This document shows positions 18,473 to 31,225 of a DNA stretch of 48,223 nt, piece after piece; position 1 is the first letter of the stretch, and each line of letters starts with the position of its first letter. The notes under the pieces are model-generated. The model had not been told where the DNA came from, did no database searches, and worked only from the letters and a program-made list of their open reading frames with translations. Position numbers and translations under genes: made by a program. The DNA lies in the NCBI GenBank assembly GCA_023245335.1, contig JAHFKK010000001.1, positions 747,282 through 795,504 of the forward strand, given 5' to 3'. Source of the DNA: Candidatus Gottesmanbacteria bacterium (lineage in GTDB: Bacteria; Patescibacteriota; Microgenomatia; UBA10105; UBA927).

Positions 18473-21400
18473 ATGGCGAAATTCGTACACCTTCATGTCC
18501 ACAGTGAGTTTTCCCTTTTGGACGGACTAGGGAAACTGGATCATCTCATAAACCGCGTCAAAGAGTTGGGGATGGATACCATGGCGCTTACGGATCACGG
18601 CGCAATGTACGGAAGCTTCAAGTTTTACCTCAAGGCAAAGGCCGCCGGCATCAAGCCGATTCTCGGTGTCGAGACGTACGTCGCCCGGAGAAGCCGGTTT
18701 GACAAAGAAGGCAAGATTGATACCGATCCCTATCACCTCATCCTCCTCGCGCAAAACGAAACCGGGTACCGGAATCTCATGAAGCTCGTGACACATGCGC
18801 ACCTGGAAGGATTCTACTATAAGCCAAGGATCGATTGGGACCTTCTGAAAGAACTTCATGAAGGTATTATCGCAACGTCGGCATGTCTTGCGGGCCAGGT
18901 GCCGCAGCTTCTCTTGCAGGATAAAGACAAAGAGGCAGAGGAGGTCGCGCTCAAGTACGCGGATCTTTTCGGACCGGACCACTATTACATAGAAATCCAA
19001 AAGCATCCTCACATCCCGGAGATCGACCAGGTGAATGAAAAATTAGTTGCTCTCTCGCGCAAACTCGGATTACCGTTGGTCGCAACCAATGACGTGCATT
19101 ATGTGAATGCGGACGATGCGGAAGCGCAGGAAATTTTGTTATGCGTTCAGACCCAACGGACGATCGTCGAGAAAAATAGGCCGCTTTCCATGCTCAAATC
19201 TCCTGACTTTTATCTTCGGAGCCCCGAGGAAATGACCGGATTATTCATCCAATACCCGGAAGCCATAGAAAACACGGTGAAAATCGCCAACATGTGCGAC
19301 ATCACGCTCTCCGTCGGCAAATGGATCCTGCCGAAGTTTCCGGTACCCGATGACCGCAAGCCGGAGGAATACCTCAAAGAACTGATCTATGAGCGTGCGC
19401 CGGGCCGCTACAAAGATATGCGCGCAGAGGTGAAGGAACGCATTGAATACGAACTCGATATCATCACGAAAAAGGGATACGCCACGTATTTTCTCATCGT
19501 TTCGGATTTCGTCAATTGGGCCAAGGAGCACGGGATCGCAGTCGGACCAGGCCGCGGTTCGGCCGCCGGTTCGGTCATTTCGTATATCTTGGGCATAACC
19601 GGTTTGGATCCTTTCTTTTTCCGGCTTCCCTTTGAACGTTTTTTGAATCCGCTTCGTCCGAGTCCACCTGACATTGATCTCGATTTTGCCGATGATAGGC
19701 GGGATGAGGTCATCGCCTATGTCACGAATAGGTATGGGGATGATAAAGTCGCTCAAATCATCACCTTCGGAACCATGGAAGCACGGGGTGCCGTGCGGGA
19801 TGCAGGCCGCGCGTTGGGTATGCCGTACGCGCAACCGGATAGAATCGCCAAAATGATCCCGCCGGGCGCGCAGGGCTTTGGGATGACGATAGACAAAGCA
19901 ATTGACCAATCTCCGGAACTTGCGACCGCCTACAGGACTGAGCCGGAGACCAAGAGGCTTCTTGATGTCGCGCGTAAACTCGAGGGGGTAGCGCGTCACG
20001 CATCCGTGCATGCTGCGGGAGTCGTCATAGCTGATAAGCCGCTTGTTGAATATACGCCGCTCCAGCGGGAGTCCAAAGGAAACAAAGTGGTGACGCAGTA
20101 CGACATGTATACCGTGGGAGAAGACGGAGTCGGACTTATGAAAATGGATTTTTTGGGACTTCGAAACCTCACGATCATGGCAGCAGCACTCGCATTTATC
20201 AAAACGACGCAAGGAAAAACAATTGATCTTTATAGTATCCCGCTTACCGACAAAAAAACCTTTGAGATGCTCGCCATCGGCGAGACGACCGGCGTGTTTC
20301 AGTTGGAATCCGCAGGAATGCGCCGGTATATCAAAGAACTCAAACCTACCACGATCTATGATCTCATGGCGATGGTCGCACTATTCCGTCCGGGACCGAT
20401 GCTCGTCATCCCCCAGTATATTGCCCGCAAAAATAATCCGAAGACGATAACCTATCCGGACCCGCGCCTAGCTGAGGTGCTCAAGCAATCCTACGGGCTC
20501 ATCTGCTACCAGGATGACGTCCTCCTTACCGCGATAACGCTAGCCGGGTATTCATGGGGAGATGCGGACAAACTCCGGAAGGCCGTCGGGAAGAAGATCC
20601 CTTCCGAAATGAAAAAACAACAGGAAAAGTTTATCGACGGGTGTGTGAAAAACGGTATGACAAAGCAAAAGGCCGAGGAAATTTTTCACCTGATTGAGCC
20701 GTTTGCCGGATACGGATTTAACAAAGCACATGCGGCGTGTTACGCGGTGATCGCCTATCAAACCGCATATCTCAAAGCGAATTATCCCGTAGAGTATATG
20801 ACCGCGGTGCTGACGGCAGAATCCCGAGCGAATACCGGTGATACCCGAAATGAAAAAATAGCCATGATCGTCGCGGAATGCAAACGGATGGGATTGAAGC
20901 TTTTGCCTCCAGACATCAACACGTCCGACGTGGAATTTGCGATCGAGGGCGAGAAGATACGCTTCGGACTGTCTGCGATTAAAAACGTGGGGGAGGCCGC
21001 GATCGATAGCGTTCTCGCGTCCCGCACGGGAGAAGGTCCGTTTAAAACATTTACCCAGTTCCTCCGGCGCGTGGATGTCTCCAAAGTGAATAAAAAGACC
21101 CTCGAGAGTCTTATCCGTGCAGGAGCCATGGACCTTTTTGGTTCCCGGGCCGCTCTTTTGACAGCATTGGAGACAATGCTCGATCAGGTACATAAAGAGC
21201 GTAAAGCGGTCGCCTCGGGCCAAGTCGGATTATTTGATACAGGATCTGCGAAAGTTGATAGTGCTTCCTCCGCTGAATACTTGCCAAAGGTCGCGGAGTT
21301 GTCCTCACAGGAACTCCTGTCATTTGAAAAAGAATTATTGGGTTTCTACCTCACGGCACATCCGTTGGAGAAAGCGATGGAGAGGGTGTCCCGTATGGAA

Positions 21401-21712
21401 CACGTGACTTCCATCTCTGAGCTTACCGAAGATCGCGTCGGCGATCGGGTACAAGTCGTCGGGCTTATTACGCAGGTGAAGAAAATCGTGACCCGGGCGG
21501 GCAATAACGAAATGGCGTTTGTGCGGGTCGAGGATCTCACCGCCAACATAGAAGCGGTCGTATTTCCGAAAATATATGCACGGACGTCTCAACTTTGGAT
21601 CCGTGACGGAGTGGTCATTATCTCCGGTAAACTCGATCAAAAGGAAGACAGGCTGATGATATTGGTGGATGACGTACGCCCGATGGAAGGAACGAAGCGG
21701 CTTGCGGCATGA
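18473..21712 (+). CDS. dnaE: DNA polymerase III alpha subunit
   Basis: PHP domain 'FVHLHVHSEFSLLDG...ALTDHGAMYG'; 'GPGRGSAAGS', 'PDIDLDFADDRR', OB-fold near the C-terminus. Confidence 0.97.
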   Translation: MAKFVHLHVHSEFSLLDGLGKLDHLINRVKELGMDTMALTDHGAMYGSFKFYLKAKAAGIKPILGVETYVARRSRFDKEGKIDTDPYHLILLAQNETGYRNLMKLVTHAHLEGFYYKPRIDWDLLKELHEGIIATSACLAGQVPQLLLQDKDKEAEEVALKYADLFGPDHYYIEIQKHPHIPEIDQVNEKLVALSRKLGLPLVATNDVHYVNADDAEAQEILLCVQTQRTIVEKNRPLSMLKSPDFYLRSPEEMTGLFIQYPEAIENTVKIANMCDITLSVGKWILPKFPVPDDRKPEEYLKELIYERAPGRYKDMRAEVKERIEYELDIITKKGYATYFLIVSDFVNWAKEHGIAVGPGRGSAAGSVISYILGITGLDPFFFRLPFERFLNPLRPSPPDIDLDFADDRRDEVIAYVTNRYGDDKVAQIITFGTMEARGAVRDAGRALGMPYAQPDRIAKMIPPGAQGFGMTIDKAIDQSPELATAYRTEPETKRLLDVARKLEGVARHASVHAAGVVIADKPLVEYTPLQRESKGNKVVTQYDMYTVGEDGVGLMKMDFLGLRNLTIMAAALAFIKTTQGKTIDLYSIPLTDKKTFEMLAIGETTGVFQLESAGMRRYIKELKPTTIYDLMAMVALFRPGPMLVIPQYIARKNNPKTITYPDPRLAEVLKQSYGLICYQDDVLLTAITLAGYSWGDADKLRKAVGKKIPSEMKKQQEKFIDGCVKNGMTKQKAEEIFHLIEPFAGYGFNKAHAACYAVIAYQTAYLKANYPVEYMTAVLTAESRANTGDTRNEKIAMIVAECKRMGLKLLPPDINTSDVEFAIEGEKIRFGLSAIKNVGEAAIDSVLASRTGEGPFKTFTQFLRRVDVSKVNKKTLESLIRAGAMDLFGSRAALLTALETMLDQVHKERKAVASGQVGLFDTGSAKVDSASSAEYLPKVAELSSQELLSFEKELLGFYLTAHPLEKAMERVSRMEHVTSISELTEDRVGDRVQVVGLITQVKKIVTRAGNNEMAFVRVEDLTANIEAVVFPKIYARTSQLWIRDGVVIISGKLDQKEDRLMILVDDVRPMEGTKRLAA

Positions 21713-21749
21713 TCGTTGACCGCTCCCGAAGGTGTACGATACAATTATT

Positions 21750-22076
21750 ATGGATACGATGTCAGGAGCGGGAGACGATACAGTAGAGGAAAAGAAGTTT
21801 GACCTTCATTTGGATGATGAGGATGCGATAGCGCATCCAAGGATCAAAAAGGATCTTCCGAAGCGTCAAACGAGCGGGATGAAATATTTTTCTCTTGCTG
21901 GCGAGCTGGGCTTTGACATAGCGCTCCCGATGGTGTTGGGGCTTATAATCGGAACCAAACTTGATGCACGTTGGGGCACGCAGCCCAAAATAACCATCGG
22001 GTTATTTATATTCGGCATGGTGCTTTCATGTACATCACTGATACGTATTGTACGGGACGTGTCCCGTAAGGCATAA
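21750..22076 (+). CDS. AtpI/AtpZ-like small membrane protein at the head of the atp operon
   Basis: ORF 21732-22076; two TM helices, 'GELGFDIALPMVLGLIIGTKLDARWGTQPKITIGLFIFGMVLSCTSLIRIVR'; precedes atpB. Confidence 0.75.
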   Translation: MDTMSGAGDDTVEEKKFDLHLDDEDAIAHPRIKKDLPKRQTSGMKYFSLAGELGFDIALPMVLGLIIGTKLDARWGTQPKITIGLFIFGMVLSCTSLIRIVRDVSRKA

Positions 22077-22095
22077 TACAGTACAGAATTAATAT

Positions 22096-22833
22096 ATGTT
22101 ACGTATATCATTGGCCGCTGAACGCCTGTGGACACTGTGGGGCTTCCCAATTTCCAACGCGCTTCTTACGACATGGATAGTGATGGCGGTCCTTATCGTG
22201 TTTGGTGTTGCGGCTACCCGGAAGATGAGCATGATCCCCGGTAACGTACAGCTTGTCGCAGAGATGATCGTCGGCGGTTTATACGATTTCTTCAATTCGA
22301 TTGCGGGATCATTTGTCGGTCAGTTCTTCCCGATCATCGGAAGCTTATTTATCTATATATTGCTCGCCAACTGGATCGGATTGCTTCCTGGGGTAGGTAC
22401 GATAGGATTTTATCGTGCTTTGGAGCAAGGCACATCGCCGGAATTCATACCGCTATTTCGAGGTTCCATGTCAGACCTCAATACGACTATAGCGCTCGCG
22501 CTCGTTTCGGTTGTTGCGATGCAGTATTATGGGTTCAAAAATCTCGGTGCTCATTACGGGAAGCGGTTTATCAACTTCAAGGACCCCATTATGTCCTTTG
22601 TGGGAATTCTGGAGATTATATCTGACCTTTCCAAAGTCATATCATTTGCGTTCCGGTTGTTCGGAAATATATTTGCGGGAGAGGTACTCCTTGCCGTCAT
22701 GGCGTTTTTGATGCCGTTTATCGTGCCGTTGCCGTTTTTGTTTATGGAGCTTTTTGTTGGCCTCATTCAGGCTCTGGTGTTTTCGATGCTAACCACTGCG
22801 TTTTTCACCATAGCCGTGTCGCATGAGGAATGA
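22096..22833 (+). CDS. atpB: F1Fo ATP synthase subunit a
   Basis: 'LANWIGLLPGVGTIGFYRALEQG...LSKVISFAFRLFGNIFAGEVLLAVMAF...FMELFVGLIQALVFSMLTTAFF'. Confidence 0.96.
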   Translation: MLRISLAAERLWTLWGFPISNALLTTWIVMAVLIVFGVAATRKMSMIPGNVQLVAEMIVGGLYDFFNSIAGSFVGQFFPIIGSLFIYILLANWIGLLPGVGTIGFYRALEQGTSPEFIPLFRGSMSDLNTTIALALVSVVAMQYYGFKNLGAHYGKRFINFKDPIMSFVGILEIISDLSKVISFAFRLFGNIFAGEVLLAVMAFLMPFIVPLPFLFMELFVGLIQALVFSMLTTAFFTIAVSHEE

Positions 22834-22868
22834 GATGGGGCTAGTGGTATGCAGCGTCGTGATGTATA

Positions 22869-22896
22869 TTACATCTGACAGCAGGTCGCGTATACT
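22869..22896 (+). promoter_or_regulatory. Putative internal promoter upstream of atpE
   Basis: TTACAT-N16-TATACT in the 132-bp atpB-atpE gap. Confidence 0.4.
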
Positions 22897-22919
22897 ATCT
22901 TGGTAAGTGAGTAAACTTG

Positions 22920-22941
22920 CCCGCGAAATTTGTTTCGCGGG
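22920..22941 (+). promoter_or_regulatory. Perfect 9-bp stem-loop upstream of the atpE RBS
   Basis: CCCGCGAAA-TTTG-TTTCGCGGG; followed by GGGGGTGAG and ATG 22966. Confidence 0.7.
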
Positions 22942-22965
22942 AACATAAAAGGGGGTGAGTGTACA

Positions 22966-23193
22966 ATGGATCAGACATCAATTCGTTTAATAATGATGGG
23001 ATTAACCGTTGCTATCGGTGGAGGTATGCCGGCACTCGCCATCGGTTTATTGACCGGTAAAGCGTTGGAAGCCATGGGCCGAAACCCGGAAGCTGCAAAC
23101 GATTTGCGTACCAACATGATTTTGGGTATCGCATTTGCCGAGGCTATCGCTATTTACTCGTTGGTTATCGCGCTTATTATTCGGTTTACGTAA
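22966..23193 (+). CDS. atpE: F1Fo ATP synthase subunit c
   Basis: 'LTGKALEAMGRNPEAANDLRTNMILGIAFAEAIAIYSLVIALIIRF', R-N-P loop and ion-binding Glu. Confidence 0.96.
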   Translation: MDQTSIRLIMMGLTVAIGGGMPALAIGLLTGKALEAMGRNPEAANDLRTNMILGIAFAEAIAIYSLVIALIIRFT

Positions 23194-23267
23194 TACAAAA
23201 AAACACGTCCGACGGGGGCGACTTGTATGACAAGGCTCCCGCGGGCGCGTTATTCATCACATAGATC

Positions 23268-23771
23268 ATGGAACAATTAGGTATAGAACCAAAATTACTG
23301 ATTGCACAACTTATCAACTTCGCCATTATCGTGGTGGTGTTGCAGAAGCTTCTCTATAAGCCGATCCTCGACATGCTCAATAAAAGGAAGAAAGAAATCG
23401 CCGATGGTGTGGCGATGACGGAGAGCATGAGAGTAGAGGAAGAGAAGTTTAAGCTGAAACAGGAAAAAGCGCTTGAAAAAGCCCGAGAAGATGCGATGGA
23501 GATCATCGAAGATGCGAAGAAGCAAGCCAAAGAAGTAGAAAAAGAGCTGGTCGCCGATGCACATACGCAGGCGGGAGCAATTATCGCGCGCGCCAAAGCG
23601 GAAGCCGAAGAAGTCGAGAAGCAGGCGCAGGTGTCCCTCAGGAAAGAAGCAATCGCGCTCGCGACGACCATGGCGGAGCGGTTATTGTCTTCCGTTATGA
23701 CCGCGAAAGAACAGCATGCCTATATCGCTAAAAGGGTGAAAGATTTGGAGTCGTGGTCTAATCGCCTATGA
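23268..23771 (+). CDS. atpF: F1Fo ATP synthase subunit b
   Basis: N-terminal TM plus long Ala/Glu/Lys coiled coil; operon position. Confidence 0.95.
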   Translation: MEQLGIEPKLLIAQLINFAIIVVVLQKLLYKPILDMLNKRKKEIADGVAMTESMRVEEEKFKLKQEKALEKAREDAMEIIEDAKKQAKEVEKELVADAHTQAGAIIARAKAEAEEVEKQAQVSLRKEAIALATTMAERLLSSVMTAKEQHAYIAKRVKDLESWSNRL

Positions 23772-24121
23772 AGTCTTTACATCAGGATGCACGCGGATTT
23801 GTTGCGGGTGTGGTGACACAGCTCAAAAAAACCGGTAAGGTGTCGACGATGACGCCCAAGGTACAGTCGCTTCTTATGAAAATGTCCGCCGGCGCCCGCA
23901 AAGAACGGCAGGCGATCGTCGAGTCGGCGGTGAAGTTAACGAGCGACGAAGAGCGTGCGGTCGAACGCATGCTTTCTACCGTATCCGGTCATGAGGTTAG
24001 CATAGAGACACGGATTGACTCGTCCCTCATCGCAGGACTTCGCATCCAGATGGCTGATTGGGTCATGGATACGAGCATGAAAAGCGAATTACAAAATATG
24101 GCGGCTATGTTATCTGAATAA
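23768..24121 (+). CDS. atpH: F1Fo ATP synthase subunit delta (short form)
   Basis: C-terminal '[43 protein letters not shown]'; operon position; only 117 aa. Confidence 0.88.
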   Translation: MKSLHQDARGFVAGVVTQLKKTGKVSTMTPKVQSLLMKMSAGARKERQAIVESAVKLTSDEERAVERMLSTVSGHEVSIETRIDSSLIAGLRIQMADWVMDTSMKSELQNMAAMLSE

Positions 24122-24126
24122 TACGT

Positions 24127-25644
24127 ATGAAAACAGATGTTTCGTCACTTATCGCTAAGGAACTCGTTCGGAAACTGGAAACATTTGAAACGACCGTAGG
24201 CGCGCGCAGAGTGGGGTATGTGACCACGATTGCCGACGGTATCGCGAAAGCCTCCGGATTGCCGCACGTCTCGTATCTTGAGATTGTCACGTTCGTAAGC
24301 GGTGTAGAAGGCGTAGTCGTGAACCTCGAAGAGGACGAAGTCGGTATCATCGTTCTCGGTAATTTTTTGGCGATTAAAGAAGGTGATGAAGTGCGATCGA
24401 CCGGGAACCTTCTCTCCATTCCCGTCGGTGAAGCATTTTTAGGACGGGTCATTAATCCTCTCGGTGAACCCATAGATGCCAAAGGCGCCATAGCCTCTAA
24501 AACCCGTTATCCTCTGGAACAGATCGCTTCAGGAGTTGTTCATCGCCAGCAAGTGAATACGCCACTGCAGACCGGCATAAAAGCCATAGATGCCATGATT
24601 CCGATAGGGCGCGGGCAACGGGAGCTTATTATCGGGGACCGGACGACAGGGAAAACCGCTATTGCGGTAGATACCATCATCAATCAGAAAGACGAAGGTG
24701 TGATTTGTATATATGTCGCGATCGGCCAGAAAACCGCGCGCGTCGCTCAAGTCATTGCGGATATAAGTGAACGGAACGCCATGGCTCACACGATCGTCGT
24801 TTCCGCGACCGCGAGCGACCCCGTCTCTTATCAATACCTCGCGCCCTACGCCGGGTGCGCAATGGGAGAATACTTCATGAATAAAGGCAAAGATGTTTTG
24901 GTCATATATGATGATCTTTCGAAGCACGCCTGGGCATACCGTCAGATTTCTCTGACCCTTCGCCGGCCCTCCGGCCGTGAGGCATACCCGGGAGACGTTT
25001 TTTACCTGCACAGCAGGTTACTTGAACGTGCATGTCGGCTGTCCCAGGCTAAGGGCGGCGGATCGTTAACCGCTCTTCCGATCATCGAAACACAGGCGGG
25101 CGATATGTCTGCCTACATTCCGACGAACGTCATTTCCATTACCGACGGTCAGCTCTACTTGGAATCAGATCTGTTTAACGCGGGACAGCGCCCGGCCATA
25201 AACGTCGGGCTTTCCGTGTCCCGTGTCGGCGGAACGGCACAAATTAAGGCAATGAAAAAAGTTGCCGGTAATCTCCGATTGGATCTCGCGCAATACCGCG
25301 ACCTAGCGGCATTCGCGCAGTTTGCTGCGGATGTCGACGATATCACGAAGAAACAGATCGCACGCGGTAGCCGGATGATGGAACTTCTCAAACAGGGACA
25401 ATATCAGCCGATTCCGGTCGCTTTGCAGGTCGCGGTCATGTGGGCCGGAGCACAGGGGTATCTTGATGACGTACCGGTTCCCCAAATCACGAACTTTGAG
25501 GCCGAGATGCATGCATACCTTGAGAGCCGGTATAAGAAAGTTCTGAAAGCCATAGCTAAAGAACGTGTGCTGACCCCCGAGATTGAAAAGGATCTGGAAA
25601 CAGCAGTCAGGGAATTCAAGAAAACATTTAAGGCTGTATCCTAA
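24127..25644 (+). CDS. atpA: F1 ATP synthase subunit alpha
   Basis: '[30 protein letters not shown]...[42 protein letters not shown]'. Confidence 0.98.
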   Translation: MKTDVSSLIAKELVRKLETFETTVGARRVGYVTTIADGIAKASGLPHVSYLEIVTFVSGVEGVVVNLEEDEVGIIVLGNFLAIKEGDEVRSTGNLLSIPVGEAFLGRVINPLGEPIDAKGAIASKTRYPLEQIASGVVHRQQVNTPLQTGIKAIDAMIPIGRGQRELIIGDRTTGKTAIAVDTIINQKDEGVICIYVAIGQKTARVAQVIADISERNAMAHTIVVSATASDPVSYQYLAPYAGCAMGEYFMNKGKDVLVIYDDLSKHAWAYRQISLTLRRPSGREAYPGDVFYLHSRLLERACRLSQAKGGGSLTALPIIETQAGDMSAYIPTNVISITDGQLYLESDLFNAGQRPAINVGLSVSRVGGTAQIKAMKKVAGNLRLDLAQYRDLAAFAQFAADVDDITKKQIARGSRMMELLKQGQYQPIPVALQVAVMWAGAQGYLDDVPVPQITNFEAEMHAYLESRYKKVLKAIAKERVLTPEIEKDLETAVREFKKTFKAVS

Positions 25645-25645
25645 C

Positions 25646-27929
<2,284 letters not shown>

Positions 27930-28015
27930 AATGAAGCTTTTTTCATCCAGATGAGCTGTCAGCTCCGAAGGATCCCGATGAGTGATGAGATGCCTCGGTA
28001 ATCACTCGGCACGAT

Positions 28016-28447
28016 ATGAATCGATTCTTACTTGAGATCATCACACCGCAGCGGAAGGCGTTTTCCGAAGAGGTAACGTCTGTCACGGTTCCCACACCTA
28101 CCGGGCTTATCGAGGTCCTTGCCAAGCACGAGCCTTTGTTTACGTCTTTAGCAGACGGAGAGCTCAAAATCGGGGCAGGAGGGAAGCAATATTTTTTGGC
28201 TATCGGCGGGGGATTTATGGAAGTACGGCCCAATAACACCGTGACTGTACTCGTTTCCCGGGCCGTGCATGCCGACGAGGTCAACGAGACGGAAATCAAA
28301 AAAGCCATGGACTCCGCGAAATCCCTTATCGCGCGGAAGGTATCCGGCGATGAGATGGCGGCCGCAGTAGCCATCCTTCGGCGCTCTATGCTGGAGCTCA
28401 AAGTCGCCCGCCGCCGCAAATCGCATCCGTTCGGGAACGTTTCCTGA
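28016..28447 (+). CDS. atpC: F1 ATP synthase subunit epsilon
   Basis: 'LEIITPQRKAFSEEVTSVTVPTPTGLIEVLAKHEPLFTSLADGELKI' plus C-terminal helices. Confidence 0.95.
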   Translation: MNRFLLEIITPQRKAFSEEVTSVTVPTPTGLIEVLAKHEPLFTSLADGELKIGAGGKQYFLAIGGGFMEVRPNNTVTVLVSRAVHADEVNETEIKKAMDSAKSLIARKVSGDEMAAAVAILRRSMLELKVARRRKSHPFGNVS

Positions 28448-28516
28448 TAGCTTCTTTTGGGAACGTGCGGTTGACAGACCCTCCCGCCCCTAAGTATACT
28501 CACTATCGATTCACCT

Positions 28517-29029
28517 ATGATCGTTTCGCAGATCATGTCAAAGGGTGTCGTGACGGTCTCTCCGGAAACCCCGTATCGGGAAATCTGGAAACGGTTCTTC
28601 TCCAAACATATTCATACGCTTCCGGTTGTCGATAAAAATAACAAATTAGTGGGTATCATCACCCGCGAAGATTTGCTGCGACCTCTCTACCCGCAATATC
28701 AGGATGTTTTTGAATATTTGGAATCTTCGAAGGATTTTGAAGCCATGGAGGACAGAGTGCGTGAACTCGAGCCCCTGAAGGCAAAAGCCCTCATGAGCGG
28801 CACAGTAGTATTTACGCGTGCGGATACGCTTATCATGCGGGTCCTTTCGCGGATGATCGTGCGGAATGTGGATCAGTTGCCGGTGCTCACGGAAGACGAT
28901 AAGGTCATCGGAGTCATCACCAAAGGAGATATCTTTTATACGCTTTTCCGTACGCATCTCGTGCCCGAAAGCGGCGCAAAAACCAAGAATCAATCGGTAA
29001 AAACAAAAAGGCCGCGGAGAAGATCTTAG
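28517..29029 (+). CDS. CBS-domain pair protein
   Basis: 'VSQIMSKGVVTVSPETPYREIWKRFFSKHIHTLPVVDKNNKLVGIITREDLL' and the second repeat '...QLPVLTEDDKVIGVITKGDIFY'; promoter TTGACA-N18-TATACT at 28471-28500. Confidence 0.93.
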   Translation: MIVSQIMSKGVVTVSPETPYREIWKRFFSKHIHTLPVVDKNNKLVGIITREDLLRPLYPQYQDVFEYLESSKDFEAMEDRVRELEPLKAKALMSGTVVFTRADTLIMRVLSRMIVRNVDQLPVLTEDDKVIGVITKGDIFYTLFRTHLVPESGAKTKNQSVKTKRPRRRS

Positions 29030-29062
29030 GGAGAAGCTCCCAAAAATATAGAATCGGCTTTG

Positions 29063-29091
29063 TTGACGCCGACGTATTTTTTTGGTATCTT
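29063..29091 (+). promoter_or_regulatory. Promoter for pyrG, predicted leaderless
   Basis: TTGACG-N17-TATCTT-N5-ATG(29097). Confidence 0.65.
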
Positions 29092-29096
29092 AAACC

Positions 29097-30767
29097 ATGC
29101 ACCCCAAAGAAACTAAATATATCTTTGTTTCAGGAGGCGTTCTTTCCGGTTTAGGCAAGGGCGTCACCGCAGCCTCCATAGGATATCTTCTTCAGGCACG
29201 CGGATACAGTGTCACCCCCGTCAAATGTGAGAATTACCTCAATCTCGATTCCGGACTCATTAACCCCATAGAGCACGGGGACCCTTATCTCTGTGACGAC
29301 GGAACGGAAGCGGATATGGATATGGGCACGTATGAAAAGTTCCTTGGGAAAAACGTCTATCGTCACAATTTTATAACCATGGGACAGATATATTCATCGG
29401 TCATCGCGCGCGAGCGGAATTTCGAATACAAAGGCGAAGATGTCGAAGCGATCCCCCATATAACCGACGAAATTTTGAAGCGCATCGATGAGGCGGCCAA
29501 AAAGGACAAGGCGGAGATCGTCGTCATAGAGCTTGGAGGAACAGCAGGCGAATATCAGAACATGCTGTATTACGAAGCTTCCCGGATACTCAAAACCGTG
29601 CGTAAAGCGCCGGTTGTGCATGTCCACGTGAGTTATCTGCCGACTCCCCAGCATCTCGGTGAGCCCAAGACTAAACCCGTCCAGCTCTCGGTCAAATTCC
29701 TTCTCTCTATGGGCATACAGCCGGACTTCATCGTTTGTCGCGCGGAAAAACCCATTGACCTTCGCAGACGCGAACGATTGGCAATGTTTTGTAACGTCTC
29801 GCCGGAGAACGTCATCAATAATCCCGATGAGTCGACGCCCTATGCGGTACCCCAGACTTTTGAAGAACAGGGGTTTGCCCAGATGATTCTCAAACTTTTT
29901 AATCTTCCCGACCGCACGGCAGATATGACGAAATGGAATTCGTTTCTCACTCAGGTGAAAGACAGTAGGAAGAAAGAAGTGGAAGTCGCGATTGTGGGCA
30001 AGTACTTCGGCACCGGGGATTATGAGTTGCGCGATTCGTATGCCGCGCTCATGGATGCTCTGGATCACGCCGGGTGGCACGAAGGCGTGCATGTCAAAAC
30101 GCGCTGGGTGAACTCGCAGCGTATCGAAAAGGGAGAATCGGTCGATAAGCTTCTGTCAGGGGTCGCTGGGGTCATTGTACCGATCGGCTGGGGCGCAAGA
30201 GGCGTCGAAGGCATGTTAGCTGCCATCCGCTATGCGAGAGAGAATAAGATTCCGTATTTAGGGCTTTGCTACGGTATGCAGCTAGCGGTCGTCGAATACG
30301 CCCGTAACGTCCTCGGGTTAGACGCCGCAAACACAACAGAATGCGATGAAGCGACCAAATACCCTGTCATACATATGAATAAGCTCCAGGAAGCAAACAA
30401 AGCGCGCCGTGCGTATGGCGGTACGATGCGGTTGGGAAGATGGGAATGCAAAGTGAAAGAAGGTTCCCTTGCGGACAAAAGCTACACCGCGTATGGCGGG
30501 TATTCCGATCCGGCGAAGAGGCTCGTGTGGGAGCGCCACCGCCACCGATACGAATTTAACGACGATTACACCAAGCAATTGGAAGATAAAGGGCTCATAT
30601 TTTCCGGCAGATCAACCGTCGAGAATCTCGCGGAAATTATTGAACTGCCGAGAAGTGTCCATCCGTTTTTTATGGGTACGCAGTATCACCCGGAATACCG
30701 GTCACAGCCCCTCGTCCCGCATCCTATATTCATCAACTACATCAAAGCCTGTATTGCGCATGGCTAA
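29097..30767 (+). CDS. pyrG: CTP synthase
   Basis: '[77 protein letters not shown]'; C-terminal GATase '[19 protein letters not shown]'. Confidence 0.98.
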   Translation: MHPKETKYIFVSGGVLSGLGKGVTAASIGYLLQARGYSVTPVKCENYLNLDSGLINPIEHGDPYLCDDGTEADMDMGTYEKFLGKNVYRHNFITMGQIYSSVIARERNFEYKGEDVEAIPHITDEILKRIDEAAKKDKAEIVVIELGGTAGEYQNMLYYEASRILKTVRKAPVVHVHVSYLPTPQHLGEPKTKPVQLSVKFLLSMGIQPDFIVCRAEKPIDLRRRERLAMFCNVSPENVINNPDESTPYAVPQTFEEQGFAQMILKLFNLPDRTADMTKWNSFLTQVKDSRKKEVEVAIVGKYFGTGDYELRDSYAALMDALDHAGWHEGVHVKTRWVNSQRIEKGESVDKLLSGVAGVIVPIGWGARGVEGMLAAIRYARENKIPYLGLCYGMQLAVVEYARNVLGLDAANTTECDEATKYPVIHMNKLQEANKARRAYGGTMRLGRWECKVKEGSLADKSYTAYGGYSDPAKRLVWERHRHRYEFNDDYTKQLEDKGLIFSGRSTVENLAEIIELPRSVHPFFMGTQYHPEYRSQPLVPHPIFINYIKACIAHG

Positions 30768-30817
30768 GAGGGAAGCCGTTGAAGAAACAATCCGAAGCTG
30801 GTACAATAGGATTTCTT

Positions 30818-31225
30818 ATGGCAAACATGACGACCTGGACAGGTAAAGACGGCGAAAAGGAGCTTTCCGTGGTTTTTCATATCGGAGATGTGGTGCGCGT
30901 GCATTACAAGCTCATCGAAAAAGAGAAAGTAGCCGGTAAAACCAAGCGCGAAGTCAAAGAAGAGACCCGCGAACGCATCCAGATATTTGAAGGCATAGTG
31001 ATCGCGATCAAAGGAAGCGGCGCTAACGCCATGTTTATAGTCCGAAAAATCGGAGCAGGAGCCATAGGCATCGAGCGCATATTCCCGCTTATGTCCCCCT
31101 GGATTCGAAAAATTGACGTCAAAAAGGTAGGGTCAGCCCGACGCGCAAAACTTTATTACCTCCGTGGTAAACTGGGTAAAGAGGCAACCCGTGTCACTGA
31201 ATCCACTGTCACTCCATCGAAGTAA
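30818..31225 (+). CDS. rplS: 50S ribosomal protein L19
   Basis: '[13 protein letters not shown]...[67 protein letters not shown]'. Confidence 0.96.
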   Translation: MANMTTWTGKDGEKELSVVFHIGDVVRVHYKLIEKEKVAGKTKREVKEETRERIQIFEGIVIAIKGSGANAMFIVRKIGAGAIGIERIFPLMSPWIRKIDVKKVGSARRAKLYYLRGKLGKEATRVTESTVTPSK

